Below, piece after piece: positions 56,325-64,000 of a stretch of 64,000 nucleotides of DNA. A program made the translations under genes and the position numbers. This stretch comes from Gymnogyps californianus. Its lineage: Eukaryota; Chordata; Aves; Accipitriformes; Cathartidae. Below the pieces are notes generated by a model. The model saw nothing but the letters and a program-made list of their open reading frames with translations. It searched no databases and was not told the DNA's origin. Location: assembly GCF_018139145.2 (NCBI RefSeq), contig NC_059478.1, forward strand, positions 6,696,001-6,760,000, given 5' to 3'. Numbering within the stretch: the stretch's first letter is position 1; every line of letters starts with the position of its first letter.

Positions 56325-57949
56325 CTTGATCCAAAAGAAAAAAAAAAAAGAAAAGAAAAAGGGGTGATGTTCTGAAGCAAGAGAACCTTCTTTCCTCTAT
56401 TCAGTCTGGCTCTAGGACAACAGAACTGACCATATCCATGTACTAGTATGCCTTCAAGCTCTTATCCAGCTATAAAATGCACAACCTAGATTAACGATGT
56501 CTGGATTGCAGAGAATAAAGCAGAAAAAAATATAATCATCATTGAAAGTAATTTCACCACAGCTGCACAATGATTCTTTAGGCAAATGGAACATAGACAT
56601 CATAAAGTCAGTAAACTGTTTGCCTCCCTGAATCCTTAAAATTGTTCTACCAAAGGAAAAAATACCGCAAGTAACAGGGTGCTCACTCTCACTCCTTGCT
56701 CAGAGCCAGGAGGTATCTCTCCCTCATACATTTACCAGAGATTTAAGGCAGGCTGGCACCTAATAAACAGCACAGCGCTGCTCAACAGCTACACTGCAGA
56801 GCCAGAATTTGATATAAGATAAAACTTGTGTCTGGAAATTGAAGATAACTATGTGTCCCAGAGGTAAGAGGGATGCTAATAATGGTACTACATCTGCAAA
56901 GATTAATGATGCTGCCTGATGCTCACTACACTTCTACTCCAAATATTCATTTTCTGAGAGGAATAACAGTTGCAAACTGCACAGGCCTTCCATATTCAAC
57001 TACTAACTTCTAATTCTAATGTAGATGAACCCTTTTTACAAGGACATCACTCATTCCGATTTCATTTTAAAGGACTATTCAATCAGGAAGAAATTTAATT
57101 CAACCATTATTTAAAGCAGTAAGCCTAACTTTTTGTCATGTATTAAAAGAAAAGAAGGGTGTTCTGCTTCCATATTGATAGTCACAGACTTCTTCCCATC
57201 CAGAAATGGACTCAGAAATGGGAAACCAGTGAAACTATAGGAAAAGCAATGACAGAATAAGACTGAATAACTCTTAAAATAAACAGAAGTAGCATTTAAA
57301 ATAGAAAAACTTAAATTTAGGAAGAATAAAATCATTTTTGTAAGACTGAGATTGTCAGATTGGAGCCCTGCATCCAACAACAACAAAATATTTTTGGCAC
57401 AATTTAAATTAAACTACAAAATGGCTATAGCTTTATTTGGCTACATGAAGAAGCACCTTATTTTATACGCAACGGTCTCTAGGTACATTATCACAGAAAC
57501 ACAAATGGAGCAGTTTGCCAGTTAATGAAGAATGAGCTCAGACTTGCTGTCTTCCACAGTTGCAAATTACTCAGGTTCATACTTTCCTGCAAATAAAGAA
57601 AGTCAATTCCTCCTGGTTAGGGCATTCCATACCAATTTAAATCCGAGCTATGAGTGCCTGCCTCTTCCCGATCAGACTCTGCTACCGCTCCTCTTTCCAG
57701 CATCGAGAGGCTTCCTAGAAAAGCAAGCCTCACTGCATGCGACCGCGGGGAACACCAGGTGCCCCACTGCAAAGTAGCAACTCCACAACATGCAAAAGCC
57801 GTTCAGAGCACTTTGCACATGCTAGGAAACGTGGACGATGCTATTCTTAGATCCCTGATTGCATCAGATTTAATCCCCTTAAAAGCCACATTAAAAGTCG
57901 TGGAACAAAAGACATTTTGGTCCGGGGTCCTCGATTTAGCGTTCTCCGC

Positions 57950-58800
57950 GGGGCAGCAACTGGGTGAAACGACGGTTTTCCCAGCAAAACGTGGCCCTGG
58001 CTCTCGAGCACCCGCAGGCACAAGCAGGTCCTCTGAGGGTGTGCGGCTGCTCCTCCGGGACGAACACCGCTCCCCTCCCGCCCCCTTCCCCTCAAAACCT
58101 CACGCCGGCAGCCCACGGCGCACAGGGCACGCCGCCAACCGACCGCAAGCGGCGGGCAGGGGCGCAGACCCCCGGCCCGCAGGAGGAGACCGAGCCGAGC
58201 CGACGAGCCGGGCATGCTCCCCCAGGCCGCCGCCCCGCCACCGGCCCCGGGACCGGAGGGCCCAGGCCGCGCTCGGCGCCGCGCCCCGGCGGCCTCCCGG
58301 GGCGGCGCGACACACGCCGCTGCCGGCCCTGCCCCGCCACCCCGGCGGGCACCCGGGCAGGGCAGCACGCCCGAGCCGCCGCCGCCGCCGCACCGGCGGG
58401 GGGCAACGGGGCCCCCCGGCACCCTCGCGCAGCAGCGGGCGACAGCCCGCAGACCCCGGGAAGCCGCCCCCCCGCCCGACGGCGCAGGACGGCCCGCGCC
58501 GCCCTCACTCACGCCGGGCGCGGGGTCCGCCGCCGCCGAGCCGCGGTCCCGCAGCAGCCGCGCCGAGCCGAGCCCACCCCGCCGGGCCCCTCCTCAGCGG
58601 CAGGAAGCGGTCCAGCCCCGCGCGACGGCCCCGCCAACCGCCGCCGCCGCGCGCCGGGCCGCGCCCGCCCCTTCCGCCCCCGCCCTCGCACCGCCCTCCC
58701 GCGGCAACGGCAACGGCAGCGGCCCCCAGCCCGCCCCAGCCCCGCTACGGGCAGAGCCTGGCGCGGCCTGCTCCGGCCTGCGGCCTGACCCAAGAGATGG
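57950..58800. promoter_or_regulatory. KLHL20: CpG island, KLHL20 promoter
   Basis: Very dense CpG and GC, including a (GCC)n run near 58377-58395, fits the promoter of a broadly expressed gene. KLHL20 is read leftward from it. Long open frames on both strands here come from the lack of A/T stop codons, not from coding. Confidence 0.8.
58513..58760 (-). other. KLHL20: Probable KLHL20 non-coding first exon
   Basis: A strong donor GTGAGT on the minus strand begins at 58512, inside the CpG island, in the right place to splice to the acceptor at 56325. The upstream limit (transcription start) is a guess. Confidence 0.45.
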
Positions 58801-58869
58801 CCCTGTCCCGGGAGGCCGGTGTCAGCTGGGGTGTCCCTGACAGTTGAGTGCACGTGTCGCCATCAGGCG

Positions 58870-59035
58870 GTGACTGTAGGATGCCCATGCGCTGCCGAGG
58901 GCTCCCGTAGGTGCCTCTGCCCCACAGGGTGACCAATGCCCCAGTGGTGTGCCCGTGTCCTGGAGAGGTTCTCAATAGGAGCCCGTATCCCACTAAGGTG
59001 GCAGTGGCCGCGCAGTGGCCGCTGCATGCCCAGGA
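58870..59035 (+). repeat. Degenerate GC-rich minisatellite at the array edge
   Basis: Short phrases of the type GTGCCCRTGTCC...GGTGAGG recur imperfectly every 25-35 bp. They end in AAGGTGGCAGTGGCC, the same phrase found at 61019-61033. This suggests a remnant of a unit 3' region lying just outside copy 1. Confidence 0.55.
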
Positions 59036-59400
59036 CCCCGTGCGTCATGTCCCTCCAGAAATGATTCTACACTAATTGCACTTCTCAATGCTTAAGATTT
59101 TTATCAAACCAAGAGTGCATTTTTGGCTTTCCTCTTAACATGGGCTGCCGCTTTGCCCCCCAGAGGATTTCGAGGAGAGCTGTGTCACAGCTGCCCAGCT
59201 GCTGAACGCAGCTTGGATGGAGTCTGGGCACAGCTCCTTCTCGCTGATAAGTTCAGGGCACAGCCCAAATCACGTCGGGCTCAGTCCCGCTCCACTGCTG
59301 AGCTCCGTGTCCACCAGTGGGCACAGCAGTGGGAGCAGCAAGCTTCAAAACCCGCCTGTACAGGTCCTCCCCAGCTCCGCCTCAACCTTCATCGCCTGCC

Positions 59401-59416
59401 GGGCGGGCGGGCGGGG
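59401..59416 (+). promoter_or_regulatory. G-quadruplex motif / GC boxes, copy 1
   Basis: GGGCGGGCGGGCGGGG has four G-runs separated by single C loops, a form known to fold into very stable parallel quadruplexes, and it also contains overlapping Sp1-type boxes. It lies about 185 bp upstream of the ATG at 59602 and is unchanged in copy 2. Confidence 0.7.
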
Positions 59417-59426
59417 AAAGGCTTTG

Positions 59427-59479
59427 TGACATCACAGAGCCTTGCGTGACATCAGCCCGTGACTTGTCACATTGGCAAC
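59427..59479 (+). promoter_or_regulatory. Paired CRE-like sites and RFX/CCAAT half-site, copy 1
   Basis: TGACATCA occurs at 59427-59434 and 59447-59454, 20 bp apart (two helical turns). TTGGCAAC, which holds an RFX half-site (GGCAAC) overlapping a reverse CCAAT box, is at 59472-59479. CRE/CREM and RFX2 sites are hallmarks of many spermatid promoters. The block lies 120-175 bp before the start codon. Function is inferred from motif match only. Confidence 0.5.
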
Positions 59480-59601
59480 ACTTGCAAGCGCAGACACGCG
59501 CGGTGGCCACTCGGTCCTGGTGGTCACTGCCTGAACTCTGCTCAGGGTGACAGCCCGAGCCAGCTTGTGCGTCAAGATTTTCTTCCTCGGGAGAGACCAC
59601 G

Positions 59602-60694
59602 ATGAGGCTCAGCCCAGTTCTCTCCCTCACCATGGCTCTCTGCATGGTGTCTCTGTTCCCCGGTGGCCCTCGCCTTTGCGTCCACTCCGACTGGGTCATA
59701 CTCAGGACAGAAGTCCTTCCTGAAGACCTGAAGCAGCCACCCGTTGTTGCCGAGAGCATGGCCTCCGAATGGACCAGCAGCATTGGCCTTCGCAGCCCCC
59801 ACGGCTGGGTCAGGGTCAGGACAAATATCGTTCCTGAGGGCCTGAAGCAACTGCCCGTTGTTGCCGAGAGCATGGCCTCCGAATGGGACAGCAGCATTGG
59901 CCTTCGCAGCCCCCACGGCTGGGTCAGGGTCAGGATGAACGTCGCTCCTGAGGGCCTGAAGCAACTGCCCGTTGGCGCAGAGAGCATGGCCTCTGACCTG
60001 CCCTACCCTCTGGGCCAGCTTTGGGACCGCCTTGCCCAGGTGGACATGACCTGGCTGCTTCGCATGGCCTGGCAAACCGTGTGGCTGCTCTGCATGGCTT
60101 GGATTGCACTTGGCCTCTGGAGAAATGCAAAGAGACCCCAGGGACAGGTGAGCAATCGAGATCAGTCACACAGCAAGGGACCGGGTTGTGGGGAGCAGGG
60201 AACCACAACAGCCTTGGCCAAGAAGGCTTGCAATGAAAAAACAAAACCCAGCATGGGCAAGAAAGCCTCAGCAGGCCCCGAGAGGTTCTCTGCCTCTTCC
60301 CCAGGGACACGCCAAGCCGCAGGGCTGAAACCCTCCAGGAGCCCCCAGCACGACACCTGGGGCCTGCCGGAGGTTTCCTCAGCCCAACGTGCTGCCCGGA
60401 GCAGTCCTGTGAGGCTGGAGTTCCTCCATGGGAAGCCAAGCCCAGCAGGACACTTCTCGGCCCCCCAAGCCCCTGCCCGCTTCATTGTGCCCCCGGCCCT
60501 GTCATTTCCAGGGAAAGCGACGGATGGCCTCATCTTCCATGAGGACAGACTGCTGGGGAAAGGGCACCTTCTCCGAAGACGAATTGCTCTGCCGGCTGGA
60601 GGCCAACATTGCCCTGCTGGCCAGGTGCCTGAGGCACATCCACCGCCTCCGCCTGAAAGAGCACCAGCCCCAGCACTCCAAGAAGGCGGCATGA
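59602..60694 (+). CDS. Small predicted type I membrane protein with 38-residue repeats, array copy 1 (TEX50-like candidate)
   Basis: Exons 59602-60147 and 60512-60694, joined phase 0 to phase 0 (GGACAG|GTGAGC, TTTCCAG|GGAAAG), give 242 aa. The N-terminus (MRLSPVLSLTMALCMVSLF) is a signal peptide; a second ATG at 59632 has a better Kozak context (CACCATGG) and keeps it. Residues 31-68, 69-106 and 107 to about 132 are tandem repeats (unit like WVRVRTNIVPEGLKQLPVV). DLPYPLGQLWDRLAQVD leads into one membrane helix at about 150-173, then basic RNAKRPQ, so the repeats should face the lumen or outside. Exon 2 codes for a basic, probably helical tail (LLCRLEANIALLARCL). The gene sits head-to-head with KLHL20, where amniotes have TEX50 near ANKRD45. 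The topology and the LPYPL block make a TEX50 relative plausible but unproven. Confidence 0.6.
59692..59998 (+). repeat. In-frame 114-bp tandem repeats in exon 1, copy 1
   Basis: Units start at 59692, 59806 and 59920, each at a TGG codon, giving two full 38-residue units and a partial third. Units 2 and 3 are more alike (WVRVR, PEGLKQLPV) than unit 1 (DWVILRTEVLPEDLKQPP), which is probably the founding segment. Confidence 0.92.
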
Positions 60695-60703
60695 GAAAAA
60701 GGT
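60695..60703 (+). other. Donor site just after the exon 2 stop
   Basis: The stop TGA (60692-60694) is followed seven bases later by a strong donor (AAAAAG|GTAAGA, GT at 60702-60703). No poly(A) signal lies near, so exon 2 is probably internal and spliced to the exon at 61193. A stop this close to the last junction should not trigger nonsense-mediated decay. Confidence 0.5.
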
Positions 60704-60766
60704 AAGAAGAGGAGGGCCTTCTCTAGCTCCCCGTGCAACTCCAGCTAGAGCGTGGCCCGGCAGATT

Positions 60767-61035
60767 GGCAACACGAAAGGCAGCGGTGCAAGGGAGTGCT
60801 GCTGTCCATGCGGCGTGGGACCTGAGGCAGGAGGGAACAGGCTTCCGTGGCCGTGAGGTGCCCCATGGGTGCCCATGTCCCAAGAGGAGGGGCCCACATC
60901 CTGGCAGGGTGCCCACGGCCCCGTGAGGTCCCTAGTGGGTGCCCATGTGCCACTGAGGTGCCCGGTGCCTGCCCAAGTCCCGGTGAGGTGTGTGCTGGTT
61001 GCTCCCCATGTCCCGGTAAGGTGGCAGTGGCCAGC
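60767..61035 (+). repeat. Minisatellite-bearing intronic repeat, first occurrence
   Basis: A segment starting GGCAACACGAAAGGCAG followed by phrases like GTGCCCATGTCCCGGTGAGG. It recurs at 61677-61885 with indels. Together with the similar exons on either side it shows an internal duplication inside the 4-kb unit. Confidence 0.75.
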
Positions 61036-61192
61036 ACCTGGCCATGACCCATTGGGCTCCTTAGGCCTTAGGACCTTCCAGGGTGGTGCGAGGGCAAGCA
61101 TCACACCAGGAAGAGGGGCAGGTGGTAGGAAGTGGGTGGAGAACAATTCCAACTGTAGCAGTGTCATCCAGCTAACAGCGAATTCTCTTCAG

Positions 61193-61603
61193 GGTGACAG
61201 CCAGCTGGTGCGTCAGGACGTGCCTCAGCCAACCGAGGGCTCCTGGGGTGAGGGCACCTCCACTGACTACAACCTCTTCTGCTGGCTGGAGGCCATTATC
61301 GCCCCGATGCTCTTGTTCCTGTGGGGTGGCCATGGCCAATGGGTGGCCACGGCCTGGTGGGTTGCCCGTGCCCACCCGGCACAACAGCCAGTGGGCATTC
61401 GGCAACTCCCTGGTGAGGACCTCTGGGGAGGGTCCCCTTTTCCACCCTCCCAAAGGTGCTGCCAGGGCCCACTGGCATCCCAGAGGCCAGGGCTCATCTC
61501 CGTCTCTCCGAAGGGGACAGCCAGAGCATGCCTGTGCAGCAGAGACATCTGGGAAACTCGGCAAAACCTCTGCTGGGAGCAGCCTAGTTTCTCCATCTTC
61601 TAG
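61193..61603 (+). CDS. Alternative terminal exon of the array gene, copy 1
   Basis: An acceptor (CTCTTCAG, AG at 61191-61192) opens a phase-0 frame of 136 codons plus stop TAG at 61601-61603, just before a poly(A) signal. It could join exon 1 (ending 60147) directly, or follow exon 2 as 3' UTR. The peptide EGSWGEGTSTDYNLFCWLEA parallels exon 2's TDCWGKGTFSEDELLCRLEA, with the W-G-x-G-T and LExxIA pattern shared, so the two exons look like duplicates. After IIAPMLLFLW the sequence turns low-complexity, which may not be translated. The exon is supported by splice phase and the poly(A) signal; use as coding is less sure. Confidence 0.4.
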   Translation, partial: GDSQLVRQDVPQPTEGSWGEGTSTDYNLFCWLEAIIAPMLLFLWGGHGQWVATAWWVARAHPAQQPVGIRQLPGEDLWGGSPFPPSQRCCQGPLASQRPGLISVSPKGTARACLCSRDIWETRQNLCWEQPSFSIF

Positions 61604-61616
61604 CACTGTTCCCATC

Positions 61617-61622
61617 AATAAA
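61617..61622 (+). terminator. Poly(A) signal of the array gene, copy 1
   Basis: AATAAA 14 bp after the stop of the last exon, followed by a GT/T-rich stretch (AGTTTATTGTTCC). It strongly suggests that the transcript ends near 61.64 kb. Confidence 0.75.
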
Positions 61623-61676
61623 GTTTATTGTTCCTGAAGCAAGTGTCATTTCGGTACCAAGGGGATCCAGGGGAGC

Positions 61677-61890
61677 GGCAACATGAAAGGCAGTGGTGCG
61701 AGCCAGGCTGCTGTGTGCGGGCTTGCGGAGCATGCGCTCCGGGAGAAGTGGGAGAGCTGGGGTGGGAGAGAACGGGCGTCCACGGCTCTGAGGTGCCCCG
61801 CGGGTGCCCATGTTGCAGGAGGAGGGCCCCGCATCCCGGCAGGGTGCCCATGTCCCGGTGAGGTTCCCAGGGGGTGCCCGTGTCATGTCA
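61677..61890 (+). repeat. Minisatellite-bearing repeat, second occurrence
   Basis: GGCAACATGAAAGGCAG followed by the same GTGCCCATGT / CCCGGTGAGG phrases as at 60767-61035, about 910-935 bp downstream of the first. It lies just past the poly(A) signal. Confidence 0.75.
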
Positions 61891-63059
61891 GCGGGGGGGT
61901 GCTGATCCTAGCTGTGGTCACAGCCAGAGGCCAGAGGCAAGTTCTTCACCAGAGCCATCCTGTCCCCGCCTTGGCAGCAGCACAATCAGGAGAGGAGAGA
62001 CCCACCAAGGCCTGATGCACCTCTCTTCTGCAGCCGCAAAGGAAAATGCAGAATTGGAGAAAGGGAACTGCACCCAGCCTGGGGCAGCCGTTACTCTGGT
62101 TAGCTTGGGGGAAGGCCGCGGTAGTCTCTCGTGAAAGCATGCCTGACTGCTGTGGTCTCTAATGCTGTAAAAGCGTCCCAGATCTAGGACCCGTAGTGTG
62201 CCCACTCAGCATCACCGTCTCTTGCATAGATACCTCCAATTGGCACCAGAGACCCATATGCTCACAGACGGCAGCGACAGCTGCTGAGGGGAACCACAGG
62301 CTCCCCACAGTACCACCGGGCAGAGTGCATCAGCATCGGATCCAGCTCTCACAGGCCTCCTGTACACCCCCAAACCTGGCCCTACCTATGGCCCTCACCT
62401 CCCATCCCAGAGTCCACCCTCAAGGCGTGCTGCAGCAGTTCACTACCTCTGTGGAGGGGCAGCAGCTCCCTCAAACGAACCCCTGCCTGCCCACAGACCA
62501 GTGGCCGTGGAGATCTGAGCATCGACTACGGCTGCAGACAGCCACCCACCCCTGTCCCGCCATTAGCTACTCCCTCAGCCGCCACAGCCTCCCCTGCGGC
62601 CAGCCAGCGTGCCCTGACTGGGTGCCCTTCTGAGGAGCGACAGTTCCTCCACCTGCCTGCCAGTGGCAGTGGCCGTTAAAGCCAGTTCCAGCCAGTTTGG
62701 GTGCTCCCTCTGGCGCCCGCTCCCTCACACCACGGCGCGCCCCGCCCGTGCTCGGTGCTCTTTTGCCGCCATGTTAAAAAGTTCAAGCCTCACGTAAGGT
62801 GAAACTTCACGGGCAGCTGTGCTGGAAGTCCCCAGGAAGAGGGACAGGGACACATCTCATAGCCAAGCTCAGGGACACAAGAGAAGGGATAAAGCTGGCA
62901 CCAACTCATCTCCCGGCTGAACCTGGAGCACAGTGGCCCATCAGTGCCATCTACCAAGTACTTCCAGGAGCCCGAGGTGGGCACACGAGGGTCGTGCTTG
63001 TGACTAAGGAGTCCGACCGCAGGAAAGCCTTTGCATTTCCTAATGCTGAAAATACTTTA
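61891..63059. other. Intergenic part of the array unit
   Basis: No gene is supported here. Frames such as 62196-62633 have no recognisable similarity and biased composition. GC-rich sequence at about 62.64-62.78 kb contains GCCGCCATGTT (62765-62775), a reverse-strand YY1-type site, and could be a minor promoter. Confidence 0.4.
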
Positions 63060-63131
63060 AAATTCACAGAATGGCTGAGCTTGGAAGGCACCTCTGGAGG
63101 TCAGTTTGTCCAGCCCCCTGCTCAGGCAGGG
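63060..63131 (-). mobile_element. CR1 LINE fragment at the duplication junction
   Basis: TTCACAGAATGGCTGAGCTT, then GGAAGGCACCTCTGGAGG and CCAGCCCCCTGCTCAGGCAG follow the well-known avian CR1 sequence (cacagaatggtttgggttggaagggacc ... ccaacccccctgccatgggcag). It ends exactly where copy 2 of the tandem unit begins. Confidence 0.8.
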
Positions 63132-63440
63132 TTAAGATTTTTGTCAAACCAAGAGTGCATTTTTGGCTTTCCTCTTAACATGGGCTGCCGCTTTGCCCCC
63201 CAGAGGATTTCAAGGAGAGCTGTGTCACAGCTGCCCAGCTGCTGAACACAGCTTGGATGGAGTCTGGGCACAGCTCCTTCTCGCTGATAAGTTCAGGGCA
63301 CAGCCCAAATCACGTCGGGCTCAGTCCCGCTCCACTGCTGAGCTCCGTGTCCACCGGTGGGCACAGCAGTGGGAGCAGCAAGCTTCAAAACCTGCCTGTA
63401 CAGGTCCTCCCCAGCTCCGCCTCAACCTTCATCGCCTGCC

Positions 63441-63519
63441 GGGCGGGCGGGCGGGGAAAGGCTTTGTGACATCACAGAGCCTTGCGTGACATCAGCCCGT
63501 GACTTGTCACATTGGCAAC
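63441..63519 (+). promoter_or_regulatory. Promoter-like block, copy 2
   Basis: The G-quadruplex motif (63441-63456), both TGACATCA sites (63467-63474, 63487-63494) and TTGGCAAC (63512-63519) are all unchanged from copy 1, so this copy has the same potential for expression. Confidence 0.5.
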
Positions 63520-63641
63520 ACTTGCAAGCGCAGACACGCGCGGTGGCCACTCGGTCCTGGTGGTCACTGCCTGAACTCTGCTCAGGGTGACAGCCCGAGC
63601 CAGCTTGCGCGTCAAGATTTTCTTCCTCGGGAGAGACCACG

Positions 63642-64000
63642 ATGAGGCTCAGCCCAGTTCTCTCCCTCACCATGGCTCTCTGCATGGTGTCTCTGTTCCC
63701 CGGTGGCCCTCGCCTTTGCGTCCACTCCGACTGGGTCATACTCAGGATAGAAGTCCTTCCTGAAGACCTGAAGCAGCCGCCCGTTGTTGCCGAGAGCATG
63801 GCCTCCGAATGGGACAGCAGCATTGGCCTTCGCAGCCCCCACGGCTGGGTCAGGTTCAGGATGAACGTTGTTTCTGAGGGCCTGAAGCAACTGCCCGTTG
63901 TTGCCGAGAGCATGGCCTCCGAATGGGACAGCAGCATTGGCCGTCGCAGCCCCCACGGCTGGGTCAGGGTCAGGATGAACGTCGCTCCTGAGGGCCTGAA
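63642..64000 (+). CDS. Array gene copy 2, 5' part only (TEX50-like candidate)
   Basis: Same start and signal peptide as copy 1 (MRLSPVLSLTMALCMVSLF), open to the window edge in the third repeat. Changes from copy 1 include Thr to Ile in unit 1 (WVILRIEV), Thr to Asp before SSIG, and a changed unit 2 (WVRFRMNVVSEGLK). The membrane segment and later exons lie beyond the window. The kept frame with several replacement changes argues for a working gene rather than a dead copy, though the copies are too recent to be sure. Confidence 0.6.
   Translation, partial: MRLSPVLSLTMALCMVSLFPGGPRLCVHSDWVILRIEVLPEDLKQPPVVAESMASEWDSSIGLRSPHGWVRFRMNVVSEGLKQLPVVAESMASEWDSSIGRRSPHGWVRVRMNVAPEGL
63732..64000 (+). 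repeat. In-frame 114-bp tandem repeats in exon 1, copy 2
   Basis: Units start at 63732, 63846 and 63960, matching the spacing and number in copy 1; the third is cut by the window end. Confidence 0.9.

Larger units (their letters stand above)
59092..63131 (+). repeat. Tandem segmental duplication, copy 1 (4,040-bp unit)
   Basis: The unit starts at TTAAGATTTTT (59092) and the next copy starts at the same phrase at 63132. Upstream of these points the two sequences are unrelated, so the breakpoint is sharp. The unit contains one promoter block, one multi-exon gene with a poly(A) signal, minisatellites and a CR1 fragment at its right end. Confidence 0.93.
63132..64000 (+). repeat. Tandem segmental duplication, copy 2 (cut by window end)
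   Basis: Colinear with 59092-59960 at a constant offset of 4,040 bp. I count roughly 18 mismatches and no indels over 869 bp, about a third of them clustered in the second 114-bp repeat. The copy continues past the window. Confidence 0.95.

Noticed and set aside
57654..58847. 397-codon open frame on the plus strand in the KLHL20 CpG island
   Set aside because: Proline/arginine/alanine-rich product with no domain; all frames on both strands are open here because the sequence is GC-rich. It overlaps the KLHL20 promoter in antisense.
59123..59449. 108-codon plus-strand frame kept in both array copies (also 63163-63489)
   Set aside because: The copies are so recent that an open frame carries little information; it overlaps the G-quadruplex and CRE-like promoter block, and no domain is seen.
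59382..60075. Minus-strand frames of 201 and 167 codons over the array repeats
   Set aside because: Mirror frames of the plus-strand 114-bp repeats. The plus strand has the signal peptide, membrane helix, splice sites and poly(A) signal.
62196..62633. 145-codon plus-strand frame in the array spacer
   Set aside because: Cys/Pro/Gln-biased composition, no splice partners or similarity, and the second copy of this stretch lies outside the window for comparison.

Overview
This is a piece of a bird genome. It has long spliced vertebrate genes with human-like exon phases, avian CR1 sequence, two solo LTRs of a family I know as an abundant avian ERVL-type repeat, and the amniote gene order KLHL20-CENPL-DARS2 (human 1q25), shown here in reverse. 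The species cannot be told from the sequence.

Layout. (1) 1-10.1 kb: no supported gene; in mammals GAS5 and ZBTB37 lie on this side of DARS2, but I recognised neither. (2) 10.85-25.87 kb, minus strand: DARS2, mitochondrial aspartyl-tRNA synthetase, 17 coding exons, about 639 aa. All splice junctions and phases fit except the exon 3 donor, where one base is missing and the spliced frame breaks. One solo LTR lies just inside the intron after exon 11, and several old MIR-like SINE fragments lie in introns. (3) 25.74-26.74 kb: CpG-rich bidirectional promoter with YY1 and Sp1-type sites, shared by DARS2 and CENPL, whose ATGs are 495 bp apart. (4) 26.37-29.41 kb, plus strand: CENPL, 4 coding exons, 334 aa, poly(A) signal near 30.34 kb. 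(5) 33.50-56.29 kb, minus strand: KLHL20, 11 coding exons, 609 aa, the same length as human, with a non-coding first exon in a second CpG island (about 57.95-58.8 kb). It is tail-to-tail with CENPL. A second solo LTR with a perfect 5-bp target-site duplication lies in an intron.

(6) 59.09-64.0 kb: the unusual part. A 4,040-bp unit is tandemly duplicated; copy 1 is complete and copy 2 is cut by the window edge, with roughly 98% identity over the 869 bp that can be compared. Each unit carries a promoter-like block (a G-quadruplex motif, two CRE-like TGACATCA sites 20 bp apart and an RFX/CCAAT-type half-site). This is followed by a gene for a small predicted type I membrane protein with a signal peptide, 114-bp (38-residue) internal repeats and one membrane segment. 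Two downstream exons of the same phase look like duplicates of each other and give alternative tails, and a poly(A) signal follows. The gene is head-to-head with KLHL20. Its position, membrane topology and a weakly remembered LPYPL motif make an expanded TEX50-like testis gene my best guess, but this is unproven. CR1 sequence and GC-rich minisatellites sit at the unit edges.

The three named genes are housekeeping genes with unrelated jobs: mitochondrial translation, kinetochore assembly, and substrate choice for a CUL3 ubiquitin ligase. Only DARS2 and CENPL appear to share a promoter.
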